A DNA stretch of 64,000 bases. It comes from Pelolinea sp. Its GTDB lineage: Bacteria > Chloroflexota > Anaerolineae > Anaerolineales > Anaerolineaceae. Location: NCBI GenBank assembly GCA_012797975.1, contig JAAZOD010000020.1, positions 102,165 through 166,164 on the forward strand, read 5' to 3'. Shown in pieces: positions 53,715 to 62,725 of this stretch. The stretch's first letter is position 1. Every line of letters begins with the position of its first letter. A model generated the notes under the pieces. It saw nothing but the letters and a program-made list of their open reading frames with translations. It made no database searches and had not been told where the DNA came from. Made by a program: the position numbers and the translations under genes.

Positions 53715-55376
53715 ATGATGCGAAGTTCTGCTGCAAATACAAAAACGAATTGGTGGAAATACGGGGTGATCTATCAGATCTATCCGCGCAGTTTCATGGA
53801 TTCCAACCGTGATGGGGTTGGCGACCTGCAGGGCGTGATCGAAAAAATGGATTATCTCAATGATGGAACGAAAAATTCTCTGGGTGTGGATGCCCTGTGG
53901 CTCAGTCCCATTTTCCCTTCCCCCATGGCAGATTTCGGTTACGATGTGGCCGATTACTGCGACATTGATCCTTTGTTCGGAAATTTGGCTACCTTCGACC
54001 GGTTGGTGGCAGAGGCACACCGCCGCAACATGAAGGTTATTCTTGATTATGTTCCCAATCATACTTCCGATCGCCACCCCTGGTTTATAGAATCGCGCTC
54101 TGATCGAAAGAACCCCAGGCGGGATTGGTATATCTGGCGCGATGCAAAACCGGATGGTTCGTTGCCCAATAATTGGGGTTCCGCATTTGGCGGACCGGCC
54201 TGGGAATGGGATGAGCGAACGGGTCAATACTATCTGCATTCCTTCCTCAAAGAACAACCCGAGTTGAATTGGCGAAACGCAGACATGAAAGCCGCCATGC
54301 TGGATGTGCTGCGTTTTTGGATGGAACGAGGGGTGGATGGGTTCCGCATGGATGTGGTTGGCATGTTGTTGAAAGATCCGCAGTTGCGCGATAACCCGAT
54401 TTCAAAAGAAAACCCTGGCCCAGCCCATCCGAACAATCTGTATTACCGTCAACAGCACATCCATGATCAGGATCTGGATGAAGTGCATGCGATCATACGG
54501 GAGATACGGGCTGTACTGGATGAATACCCAGAACGTTGTGGAATTGGCGAACTGTGGTATGCGCTGCCGCGTTGGATTCGATACTACGGGATCCATGGCG
54601 ATGAACTGCAATTGCCGTTCAACTTCCGCTTGATGAATCAGCCGTGGAACGCCCGGGCCATCAGGCAATCGGTCGATGAACTAGAAGAAGCTTTGCCTGA
54701 ATTTGCCTGGCCAAATTATGTGTTGAGCAATCACGATGCTCAGCGTCTGGTTTCACGCGTGGGTGAGAAACAGGCGCGGGTGGCAGCCATGCTGTTGCTG
54801 ACCCTGCGCGGCACACCCACCTTGTATTACGGCGAAGAATTGGGCATGGAAAATGCTGTCATTGCCGCTGATCAAATGCAAGACCCGCAGGGCTTGCGTT
54901 TGGGCACGGATCAAAGCCGTGATTATGGGCGTACCCCCATGCAGTGGACGGATGGTCCTTTTTCCGGATTTTCCACGATCAAGCCCTGGCTGCCTTTGAC
55001 ACAAAATTATCGCGAGAAGAATGTAGCGGCAGAAAACAGCGATCCGGCTTCTATGTTGAATCTGTTCCGTACCCTGATCCATTTCCGCAAAGAACATCCT
55101 GTTTTGCAATCTGGTTCCTATCTTCCTGTGGATGGAGAAAGCGAGGATTGCTTTGTTTTTGAACGCATTGGTGACGATGAGGTTTATCTGGTTGCTTTGA
55201 ATTTTTCTAACAAGGAAACCAGCGTGCACCTTCCCGATGGTTTGACAGGTCAGATCCTTGTATCGACCTATTTGGATGGATCTCTTTTATTGATAAGGGA
55301 TGATCTGAAATTGAGAAATGACGAGGGTGTCATTCTCAAAGTCGCGAACAATACTGCTGCACGTCAGGATGAATAA
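53715..55376 (+). CDS. GH13 alpha-glucosidase (oligo-1,6-glucosidase-like)
   Basis: 553 residues. WWKYGVIYQIYPRSFMDSNRDGVGDLQG opens the barrel, as in the GH13 oligo-1,6-glucosidase group; DYVPNHTS, DGFRMDVV (nucleophile Asp), GIGELWY (acid Glu) and LSNHDAQR (Asp) are the catalytic regions; GRTPMQWTDGPFSGFS and the C-terminal beta domain follow. No signal peptide. Two adjacent ATGs (53715 and 53718) are possible; GAGG spacing slightly favours the second. Its stop overlaps the phosphorylase start (TAATG). Confidence 0.9.
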   Translation: MMRSSAANTKTNWWKYGVIYQIYPRSFMDSNRDGVGDLQGVIEKMDYLNDGTKNSLGVDALWLSPIFPSPMADFGYDVADYCDIDPLFGNLATFDRLVAEAHRRNMKVILDYVPNHTSDRHPWFIESRSDRKNPRRDWYIWRDAKPDGSLPNNWGSAFGGPAWEWDERTGQYYLHSFLKEQPELNWRNADMKAAMLDVLRFWMERGVDGFRMDVVGMLLKDPQLRDNPISKENPGPAHPNNLYYRQQHIHDQDLDEVHAIIREIRAVLDEYPERCGIGELWYALPRWIRYYGIHGDELQLPFNFRLMNQPWNARAIRQSVDELEEALPEFAWPNYVLSNHDAQRLVSRVGEKQARVAAMLLLTLRGTPTLYYGEELGMENAVIAADQMQDPQGLRLGTDQSRDYGRTPMQWTDGPFSGFSTIKPWLPLTQNYREKNVAAENSDPASMLNLFRTLIHFRKEHPVLQSGSYLPVDGESEDCFVFERIGDDEVYLVALNFSNKETSVHLPDGLTGQILVSTYLDGSLLLIRDDLKLRNDEGVILKVANNTAARQDE

Positions 55377-58255
55377 TGGATAACTGGATCGTTTTTGAAG
55401 ATGCCTTTGACACAAAAAACCTGAGCTCAAAAGAGACTGTCTTTACCATTGGAAATGGTTATTTAGGCACACGCGGAACCTTTGAAGAAGGATTCCCTGG
55501 TGAAACTTCGGCAACACTGCTGCATGGTGTTTTCAATGATGCCCCGAACAGTTTTTCGGAGCTGGCAAACACACCGAACTGGCTTGACTTGCGCTTCTAT
55601 TTCAATGGTCAGATCTTCCGTCTTGATGAAGGAAAGATTGTATCGTACCAACGCAGTTTGGATCTCCATCATGGTACCCTCAAGCGTGAAGTGACCTGGC
55701 TTTCGCCAGCCGGCAAGACCTTGCGCTTTACCTATGAGCGATTTGCCAGTCTGGCCGAAGAACACCTGCTCGCCCTGCGCTGCCAGGTTACTTCGGTGGA
55801 TTATTGCGGACCTTTGGAAATTCGCTCCAGTGTGACGGGACATGTGGACAACAATGGATGGACGCACTGGGATTATCTCGGGCAGGGCAGCAACGATGCA
55901 AAGATCGCTTACCTTTGCTTGAAGACCAGGAAAACCAATATTGCATTGTGCGAAGCGTTCGATCTGAACATTTCCGGCGAAGCTTCTTGCCAAGAAGAGT
56001 ACTGGGATAGTCTGGGTGCACCGGAAAGAGTTTTCAAGACCACCCTGCAGAGTGACCAAACGATCTGTGTGGAAAAACTGGTTTCCGTGTTCACCAGCCG
56101 TGATGGTTCGGATCCCCAAAAGTCTGCGATGGCAGCCCTGCGATCGGCAAAAGCAAAGGGATATGCGGCGCTGTGGGAAGAACACTGCTCACGATGGGAA
56201 GAGGAATGGAAATACAGCAATATCCAGATCGAAGGGGATGATAAGGCCGACCGTTCATTACGATATGGACTTTTCCAATTGCTGATTGCGGCACCCCGCC
56301 ATGATGAGCGGGTCAGTATTGCGGCAAAATCGCTGAGCGGTTTCGGATATCATGGGCATGTTTTTTGGGATACAGAAATCTTCATTTTGCCTTTCTTTAC
56401 CTATACACGCCCTGAAATTGCAAACAATCTGTTGCGCTACCGTTACCATACGCTGGAGGGTGCGAGAAAGAAAGCCAGAGAGAAGGGATATGAAGGCGCT
56501 TGTTATGCTTGGGAAAGCGCTGCGACCGGCGAGGAAACCACGCCCCGTTGGGCGCTGCTGCCTAATGGCGGTTTGGTGCATATCTGGTGCGGGGATATTG
56601 AACTGCATATTACCGTGGATGTGGTTTACGCCATTGATCAATACTGGCGAATGACCGGTGATGACGATTTCATGCTCAAGTTTGGCGCAGAGATCATCCT
56701 GGAAACTGCTCGCTTTTGGGGGAGCCGGGTGGAATGGAACGAGGGAAAAGATTGCTATGAGATCAGCGATGTGATCGGCCCGGATGAAAACCATGACCAT
56801 GTGAACAACAATGCTTACACCAATTGCATGGTGCGCTGGAACTTACAGAAGGGATTGGAAATTCTGGACTGGCTTCAGAAAAATGCTGCTGAAAAAGCGG
56901 CCCAGCTTGAAAGGAAACTGGACCTTTCGACGCAACGCCTGCACCACTGGAAAGCGATCATTGAAAAGATCTATACCGGTTTCGATGAAACCAGCGGCCT
57001 GTTCGAGCAGTTCACAGGATTTTTCGACCTGCAACCGCTCGATCTATCCTCTTTGGAACCTCGCACCCGTTCGGTGCAATCCATGCTGGGTATTGAGGGA
57101 GCGCAAAAAGTACAGGTTATTAAGCAACCGGATGTATTGATGCTGTTGTATCTGCTTGATCATCACTACGACGAGAAAGTATTGCGGGCAAACTGGGATT
57201 ACTATGCTCACCGTACCGATCTGACCTACGGATCATCGCTTGGCCCTGCCATTCAATCCATCCTGGCCGCTCGTGTAGGAGATATCGACGAAGCGTATCG
57301 ACTGTTCATGCTGGCGGCGGGTACTGATCTGGAAGATAAACGCGGAAATGCGGCCGAGGGAATTCATGCTGCTACACATGGCGGCCTCTGGCAGGCATGC
57401 GTGTTTGGTTTCGGCGGATTGCGGATCACCCCTGAAGGACCGGTCGCCTTCCCCCATCTCCCGCAGGGTTGGAAACGCCTTCAATTTGGGATCAGCTATC
57501 GTGGCAAACGGTATGAGTTTGACCTGCATGCGGATTCAAAACAAGCAGTTCAGCCCGTGAGGAAAGCGACTTCCTTCCAAAAGTGCACAAAAGATATTTC
57601 CATTTCCGGTGCCATCTTTGACCTGGATGGGGTCATTACCGATACTTCCGAATTCCATTATCTGGCCTGGAAGCGGCTGGCGGACGAAGAGGAAATTCCA
57701 TTTGACCGCAGCAAGAATGACGCATTAAGAGGAATCTCGCGGCTTGAATCACTGAAGAAGATCCTGGATGGTCGCGTGTTCAGCGATGAGCAGATGCAGA
57801 ACATGATGGAACGCAAGAACCTTTACTATCAGGATTATCTGTCAAGATTGGGAAAAGAGAATCTACTGCCTGGTGTTCTGGATTTCATACTGGATGCAAA
57901 ACGGCAAGGGGTAAAACTGGCCGTTGGGTCTGCCAGCAAGAATACCCGTTCTGTGTTGGAAAAACTGGGGATCTGGGAGCTGTTCGATGCGGTAGCAGAT
58001 GGCTTCAGCGTCGTTCGTGTGAAACCAGCTCCTGATCTGTTCTTGCATGCGTCCAGCCAACTGAACCTGCCCCCCCAATCCTGTGCTGTGTTTGAAGATG
58101 CCGAAGCGGGGATTCAAGCCGCATTGGATGGAAAATTCTGGGCAGTGGGGGTGGGGCCGGTGAAACGGGTGGGGAAGGCGCATCTGGTCATTCCCGGTTT
58201 TGAGGAAATGAACTGGAAGGAATTCATGGATCGGCTGAGGAATGGGAATCGGTAA
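55376..58255 (+). CDS. Fusion: GH65 disaccharide phosphorylase and beta-phosphoglucomutase
   Basis: 959 residues in two enzymes. Residues 1 to about 735 form a GH65 phosphorylase (maltose, kojibiose, nigerose or trehalose type): YLGTRGTFEEG at the N terminus, GFGYHGHVFWDTEIFI, and GPDENHDHVNNNAYTN with the catalytic Glu471. Residues about 745-959 form a HAD beta-phosphoglucomutase: FDLDGVITDT with nucleophile Asp749 and acid/base Asp751, VGSASKN, and FEDAEAGIQAAL. The pair converts an alpha-glucoside plus phosphate to beta-glucose-1-phosphate and then glucose-6-phosphate in one polypeptide. Cytoplasmic. Confidence 0.93.
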   Translation: MDNWIVFEDAFDTKNLSSKETVFTIGNGYLGTRGTFEEGFPGETSATLLHGVFNDAPNSFSELANTPNWLDLRFYFNGQIFRLDEGKIVSYQRSLDLHHGTLKREVTWLSPAGKTLRFTYERFASLAEEHLLALRCQVTSVDYCGPLEIRSSVTGHVDNNGWTHWDYLGQGSNDAKIAYLCLKTRKTNIALCEAFDLNISGEASCQEEYWDSLGAPERVFKTTLQSDQTICVEKLVSVFTSRDGSDPQKSAMAALRSAKAKGYAALWEEHCSRWEEEWKYSNIQIEGDDKADRSLRYGLFQLLIAAPRHDERVSIAAKSLSGFGYHGHVFWDTEIFILPFFTYTRPEIANNLLRYRYHTLEGARKKAREKGYEGACYAWESAATGEETTPRWALLPNGGLVHIWCGDIELHITVDVVYAIDQYWRMTGDDDFMLKFGAEIILETARFWGSRVEWNEGKDCYEISDVIGPDENHDHVNNNAYTNCMVRWNLQKGLEILDWLQKNAAEKAAQLERKLDLSTQRLHHWKAIIEKIYTGFDETSGLFEQFTGFFDLQPLDLSSLEPRTRSVQSMLGIEGAQKVQVIKQPDVLMLLYLLDHHYDEKVLRANWDYYAHRTDLTYGSSLGPAIQSILAARVGDIDEAYRLFMLAAGTDLEDKRGNAAEGIHAATHGGLWQACVFGFGGLRITPEGPVAFPHLPQGWKRLQFGISYRGKRYEFDLHADSKQAVQPVRKATSFQKCTKDISISGAIFDLDGVITDTSEFHYLAWKRLADEEEIPFDRSKNDALRGISRLESLKKILDGRVFSDEQMQNMMERKNLYYQDYLSRLGKENLLPGVLDFILDAKRQGVKLAVGSASKNTRSVLEKLGIWELFDAVADGFSVVRVKPAPDLFLHASSQLNLPPQSCAVFEDAEAGIQAALDGKFWAVGVGPVKRVGKAHLVIPGFEEMNWKEFMDRLRNGNR

Positions 58256-58392
58256 ATTTGGGAAGCCCGAACGAATGGGTTGATAAAAAAGGGAGAAGGA
58301 ATTGAAAGAGAGGAGGTGGAGGAATAAGGAAAGCGAAAAATTCAGGTCAAACATATTCGTACGCTTAAAAATTACCTAAAAAGGAGAGATAC

Positions 58393-59718
58393 ATGAAAAG
58401 CAAGATGCTCGTTATTCTTAGCTGCTTAATCATAAGCGCTATGCTCTTGACTGCCTGTGGTTCAAAGCAAGCAGCCACGGAAACTGTAACTGAACCCGAG
58501 GCAGAAACCGCTGCGGAGTCAGAAGAAGAAACCGTTGCCGATACCTGTCCGTTGCCCGTAGAAGAAGGTGCAACCATCGTCTTCTCTGGATGGGGTGATG
58601 ATTCGGAACAGCAGATCTACAAAGATTCCATTGAACGCTTCAAGGCAGTCTGCCCGTCCGTTACCGTAGAATATCAACCGATCCCCGACAACTTCCAGGA
58701 CAAGCTGAAAGCACAGATGGCTGGTGGAACTGCTCCCGATGTCTTCTATGTGGATGATCAGCTGATGACTGCTTTTGCGTCTTCCGGTCAATTGATGGCT
58801 TTGGATGACGTGATGGCGCAGGCCGGTGTCAGCCGCGATGATTTCATTCCCGCCCTGTTAACCATCTTCACCCTTGATGGAAAAACCTATGCACTGCCCA
58901 AGGACTGGAGCACTCTGGGATTGGTCTATCTGCCAGAAGCATTTGCCGATGCGGGTATCCCTGAACCTACCTCTGATTGGACATGGGATGATATGCGCGT
59001 AGCCGCCCAAACCATTGCAGAAAAAGGCAACTATGCTGGTTACTGCATGGGATCTGACTGGGCTCGCTTTGCTCCATTTGCCTTCTCCAATGGCGGCAAA
59101 TATGCATCGGATGATTATGCAACTGCAACTCTGGACACCCCTGAAATCAAAGAAATGGCCACTTTCGTAACCGATATGTTCAATGAGGGCAGTTTGGTTC
59201 GCCCGGCCGATATCAGCGCGAGCTGGTGCGGTGAAGCGATCGGCAAGAAACTGGTTGCCATGACGCTGGAAGGCGGATGGATGGTCAATTTCTTGAAACA
59301 GGATTACGCCGATGTGGAATGGAAGACAGCCCTGGTTCCCAGTGGATCTGTCACCCGTGCTGATGTCATCTTCACCAACGGTATTGGCGTGAATGCTGCT
59401 ACAAAATACCCCATGGCTTCTGCAGCATTTGCCATCTTCGTGACCGGTGCCGAAAACCAGGGTGAGATTGTAAAGACGGGTTTTGCCTACAGCACCCATC
59501 CCGAACAGCTCGATCTGATCGGAAATGTGAACGATAAAGCGATCGCCGAAGGTGGTCTCTTACCTGATACCCGTGTGGCATATTGGGGTCCTTACACTAG
59601 CAAAGTGAACGATGCAGTGTCAAAGGCTCTGGAACGGATCTGGCTAGGGGATCAGACGGTGGATGAAGCTTTTGCGCAAGCTCAAGCTGAAGCAACTACT
59701 GCCCTGAGCGGTCAGTAA
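58393..59718 (+). CDS. Maltose-type ABC transporter substrate-binding lipoprotein
   Basis: 441 residues; lipoprotein signal with lipobox LLTAC, an acidic Glu/Ala-rich tether, then the family 1 fold (GTAPDVFYVDDQLMTAFASSGQLMALDD, LPKDWSTLGLVYLPEAFADAGIPEPTSDWTWDDM). AAGGAG precedes the ATG. An additional GGAGGTG lies 74 bases before the start within the 137-base gap after the phosphorylase gene. The likely substrates are the oligosaccharides processed by the phosphorylases upstream. Confidence 0.93.
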   Translation: MKSKMLVILSCLIISAMLLTACGSKQAATETVTEPEAETAAESEEETVADTCPLPVEEGATIVFSGWGDDSEQQIYKDSIERFKAVCPSVTVEYQPIPDNFQDKLKAQMAGGTAPDVFYVDDQLMTAFASSGQLMALDDVMAQAGVSRDDFIPALLTIFTLDGKTYALPKDWSTLGLVYLPEAFADAGIPEPTSDWTWDDMRVAAQTIAEKGNYAGYCMGSDWARFAPFAFSNGGKYASDDYATATLDTPEIKEMATFVTDMFNEGSLVRPADISASWCGEAIGKKLVAMTLEGGWMVNFLKQDYADVEWKTALVPSGSVTRADVIFTNGIGVNAATKYPMASAAFAIFVTGAENQGEIVKTGFAYSTHPEQLDLIGNVNDKAIAEGGLLPDTRVAYWGPYTSKVNDAVSKALERIWLGDQTVDEAFAQAQAEATTALSGQ

Positions 59719-59734
59719 GATTTTTTCTCCCGGG

Positions 59735-59764
59735 TCTGGCGGGTACAGTAAAGTACCCGCCAGA
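59735..59764 (+). other. Intercistronic hairpin after the binding-protein gene
   Basis: Perfect 12-base stem TCTGGCGGGTAC / GTACCCGCCAGA with a six-base loop, 16 bases after the stop. No T tract follows, so it probably protects the binding-protein message while lowering expression of the permeases. Confidence 0.75.
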
Positions 59765-59813
59765 TCACCTTCTTTAGATTATAACGTATCTGTGTAAGGC
59801 GAGGAGGTGTGGC

Positions 59814-61052
59814 GTGCAGTCGATCAATGAAAACCCTAAGAAAAGGACGAGGATTTTAGCAGGGATCCTTACTTTTTTGCTTGTTTTTCTGGGCATCATG
59901 CTTGTGGCGACTTTGAATGCACCGACCAAGGGGGGACCCAAGGTCATGGAAACCATGCAAACCTATTTGGCTGAGGTCAAACGGACAGCCATCCCTTTTT
60001 TGATCGGCGTTGCAGTGCTGGCAGCGGTGATGGGTATTATGGCTGCCAGAACCGTGTATAAGGTTTGGCCGAACCAAAAGAAAAGAACTACACTGTTCAC
60101 TGCATATTCATTCTTAGCCCCTTATCTCGTCATTACGGCTATTTTCACAATCGGCGTCATCTTTTTTGCCCTCTATATTTCCTTCACCAAGTATGACATC
60201 TTTACAGAACCGGTTTGGGTCGGGTTGGGCAATTATAAAAAAGCCTTCATGGGGTTCACGGATTCAACCCAAAAAGATTTTGTGCAGGCATTGTACAATG
60301 TTGTCTGGTATTCGCTCATTGTTGTTCCTGCACAAACTGCTTTGGCCATCGGTCTGGCCGTCTTGTTGAATTCCAATATTAAAATGAGGAATTTCTTCAG
60401 GACCATCTTTTATGCCCCCAGTGTTACTTCTTCTGTTGTTATTACCTTGATCTTCGTATGGCTTTATCTAAAAGGCGGTTTTTTGAATGGCTTTTTAACC
60501 TCCGTCCTGACCCCACTGGGAATTAATTTTGACCCCATAAACTGGTTGGGAGATCCGCGCGGGTTATTCCAGTTGTTTGGGTTCGAGATCGATTCGGCTC
60601 ACTGGTATCTGCGTGGCCCCAGCATTGCCTGGATGTCGATCATGTTCCAGAATATTTTTACGACCGCTCCGACCTTTATGATCATGTTCCTGGCGGGCTT
60701 GCAGGATATCAACCCGGTGCTTTATGAAGCGGCCGCCATCGATGGAGCCAATGGCTGGCAGCAATTCCGCAAGATCACCCTCCCCTTGCTACGCCCCATC
60801 ATCCTGCTGGTGGTCGTGCTGGGTACCATCGGCACTTTGCAGGTGTTCGATCAGGTGTATCTGGCAACCCAGGGTGGGCCCTTGGGCACCTCCCTTACAC
60901 CGGTCTACTTGATCTTCCGTGAAGCGATGGGATCGCAGGGACCGATCAACATGGGGTATGCAGCGGCACTGGCGTTCATTCTGGCTTTTATCATTTTCAT
61001 TCTTACAATGTTCCAGCGGCGTGTGCTGGAAAGCGGTACGGAGAAATATTAG
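59814..61052 (+). CDS. Maltose-type ABC transporter permease, MalF type, with additional N-terminal segments
   Basis: 412 residues starting at GTG with GGAGGTG upstream. Two additional hydrophobic segments (ILAGILTFLLVFLGIMLVAT and AIPFLIGVAVLAAVMGI) precede the core that begins TAYSFLAPYLVITAIFTIGV, giving about eight membrane segments. The coupling motif is PVLYEAAAIDGANGWQQFRKITLPLLRP. Longer than ordinary sugar permeases (about 300), closer to MalF of enterobacteria in layout. Confidence 0.92.
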   Translation: MQSINENPKKRTRILAGILTFLLVFLGIMLVATLNAPTKGGPKVMETMQTYLAEVKRTAIPFLIGVAVLAAVMGIMAARTVYKVWPNQKKRTTLFTAYSFLAPYLVITAIFTIGVIFFALYISFTKYDIFTEPVWVGLGNYKKAFMGFTDSTQKDFVQALYNVVWYSLIVVPAQTALAIGLAVLLNSNIKMRNFFRTIFYAPSVTSSVVITLIFVWLYLKGGFLNGFLTSVLTPLGINFDPINWLGDPRGLFQLFGFEIDSAHWYLRGPSIAWMSIMFQNIFTTAPTFMIMFLAGLQDINPVLYEAAAIDGANGWQQFRKITLPLLRPIILLVVVLGTIGTLQVFDQVYLATQGGPLGTSLTPVYLIFREAMGSQGPINMGYAAALAFILAFIIFILTMFQRRVLESGTEKY

Positions 61053-61061
61053 GAGGCGGCA

Positions 61062-61946
61062 ATGGCTGTGGAATCTAGGACAATAAAAAAAAGAAAAGCA
61101 CAACGGACCCCCGGTTACTATATATCCCTCGTGTTGCGCTATGCGCTGTTGCTGCTTATCGCGGCTGTCTCACTCATGCCTTTTTTTCTGGCTTTCACCG
61201 GCACCTTCAAAACCAACGCCGAGATCATTGCCTTTCCGCCGAAAGTGCTGCCAGAGAAATGGTTGGTTGAAAACTGGGCGAAGGTATGGAACACCGATAT
61301 TGGCAGTGGTGGAACATTCCCGCGCTGGCTGTTCAACACTGCTTTTCTGTCTGTAACGGTTGCCTCACTGCAGGTCATCTGCTGTTCGATGGCAGCCTAT
61401 GCCTTTGCCCGGATGGATTTTCCGGGAAAGAATGCAACTTTTAATTTCATGCTGGCAACCATGATGATACCCGGGGCGGTTACGCTCATTCCGGCCTATG
61501 TGCTGATGTCGAAAATGCATCTCATTAACACCTACTGGGCATTGATCATCCCAGGGGCGGTGGGGGCGAGCGGTATTTTCATGCTGACGCAGTTCTTCAA
61601 ATCCATCCCGGTCGATCTGGAAGAAGCGGCCGTGATCGACGGCGCCAGCCACATGAAAATATTCACAAATGTCATTCTTCCTCTGGCGCGCCCGGCTTTG
61701 CTTACGGTGTTCATCCTTCAATTCCAGGGCATGTGGAATGCCTTCTTGCAGCCCTTGCTGTACGAAAATACCCCGGATATGTATGTGCTGAATGTGGCAT
61801 TGAGCATTTTCAAACAGCAGTATAAAGCACAGTGGAACCTGACGCTGGTGGGGGCCATGTTCAATGCCATTCCGGTTCTGATCCTTTTCTTCATTTTCAG
61901 CCGGTATTATATTGAGGGTGTTTCTTATACCGGTGTAAAAGGATAA
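61062..61946 (+). CDS. Maltose-type ABC transporter permease, MalG type
   Basis: 294 residues, six hydrophobic segments; coupling loop PVDLEEAAVIDGASHMKIFTNVILPLARPAL and the ending YYIEGVSYTGVKG are characteristic. GGAGG lies 5 bases before the ATG, 9 bases after the MalF stop. An ATPase gene is absent, as with the other sugar transporter in the window. Confidence 0.94.
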   Translation: MAVESRTIKKRKAQRTPGYYISLVLRYALLLLIAAVSLMPFFLAFTGTFKTNAEIIAFPPKVLPEKWLVENWAKVWNTDIGSGGTFPRWLFNTAFLSVTVASLQVICCSMAAYAFARMDFPGKNATFNFMLATMMIPGAVTLIPAYVLMSKMHLINTYWALIIPGAVGASGIFMLTQFFKSIPVDLEEAAVIDGASHMKIFTNVILPLARPALLTVFILQFQGMWNAFLQPLLYENTPDMYVLNVALSIFKQQYKAQWNLTLVGAMFNAIPVLILFFIFSRYYIEGVSYTGVKG

Positions 61947-61952
61947 ACGGCA

Positions 61953-62618
61953 GTGCGGACAACCAGCTTGGACCATCCCACATTCTTTCAGGAGTTTGGC
62001 TCCGTATTTTGTATCATCAAAGTATCTTTGAAAGATATTTGGGAAGATATTTGGTCTGTGCTGGTCATCAATCTGGTATGGACATTGTGCATGCTGGTCG
62101 TGGTGCCCGGCCCGCCCGCCACGCTGGCGCTTTACCGATATGCCAACCGCATGGCACATGGCGAAATTGTGGATACGAAGGATTTCTTTAGGGAGTTCAA
62201 AACCTGCTGGGGATGTGGCTGGCGCTGGGGGGTGGTCGTCCTTCCGATAAGCGCAATTTTTGTGGGGGATATCCTCTTGAGCAATGAAAAGAACATGAGC
62301 GCAGCCACTTTTCCTTATATGCAGTGCTTTTATATTGCCTTATTGGTGATATGGCTGCTGTTGCAAACCCAGGTATTGGCCTTCATGATCGAGCAGGAAA
62401 AACCGGAAGTGAAAACTGCCTTTCGCAACTCTCTGGTGATGCTGGGCAAGAATTTTCCCTTTTCAATTGCCTATTATTTGGAATTGATCCTTTTGATCTT
62501 GATCGGCGTGGTACTGTGCATGACCATTTTTATCGTGGGGGGAGTGCTGCTGGCGGATATTGGCAATCGGGCGGTGTTGTTCAATCTGGAGCGCAATAAA
62601 GCACATTCCGCAGTATAG
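61953..62618 (+). CDS. DUF624 (YesL-like) membrane protein
   Basis: 221 residues starting at GTG with AGGA upstream; four or five hydrophobic segments. The pattern WSVLVINLVWTLCMLVVVPGPPATLALYRYANR and KNFPFSIAYYLELILLILIGVVL is that of YesL/DUF624 proteins, which are nearly always encoded beside family 1 sugar ABC transporters. Its role is not established; it may assist assembly or sensing. It follows the MalG gene by 6 bases. Confidence 0.8.
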   Translation: MRTTSLDHPTFFQEFGSVFCIIKVSLKDIWEDIWSVLVINLVWTLCMLVVVPGPPATLALYRYANRMAHGEIVDTKDFFREFKTCWGCGWRWGVVVLPISAIFVGDILLSNEKNMSAATFPYMQCFYIALLVIWLLLQTQVLAFMIEQEKPEVKTAFRNSLVMLGKNFPFSIAYYLELILLILIGVVLCMTIFIVGGVLLADIGNRAVLFNLERNKAHSAV

Positions 62619-62664
62619 ATTTATCCTGCAATTTCCTTGCTATTGCTCCCTGAGCAAAGAGATG

Positions 62665-62684
62665 CTCTCCAATTGGAGAGTTTT
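62665..62684 (+). terminator. Probable terminator, perfect 16-base palindrome with T tract
   Basis: CTCTCCAATTGGAGAG followed by TTTT, between the DUF624 and deacetylase genes. As a perfect palindrome it could alternatively be an operator for the downstream gene. Confidence 0.5.
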
Positions 62685-62725
62685 CTGATTCTGATATTAG
62701 AATAATGCTAAAGGAGGGTAGCAAA

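Noticed and set aside
53670..54257. Minus-strand open frame across the GH13 gene start
   Set aside because: Antisense shadow with no ribosome binding site and no recognisable domain.
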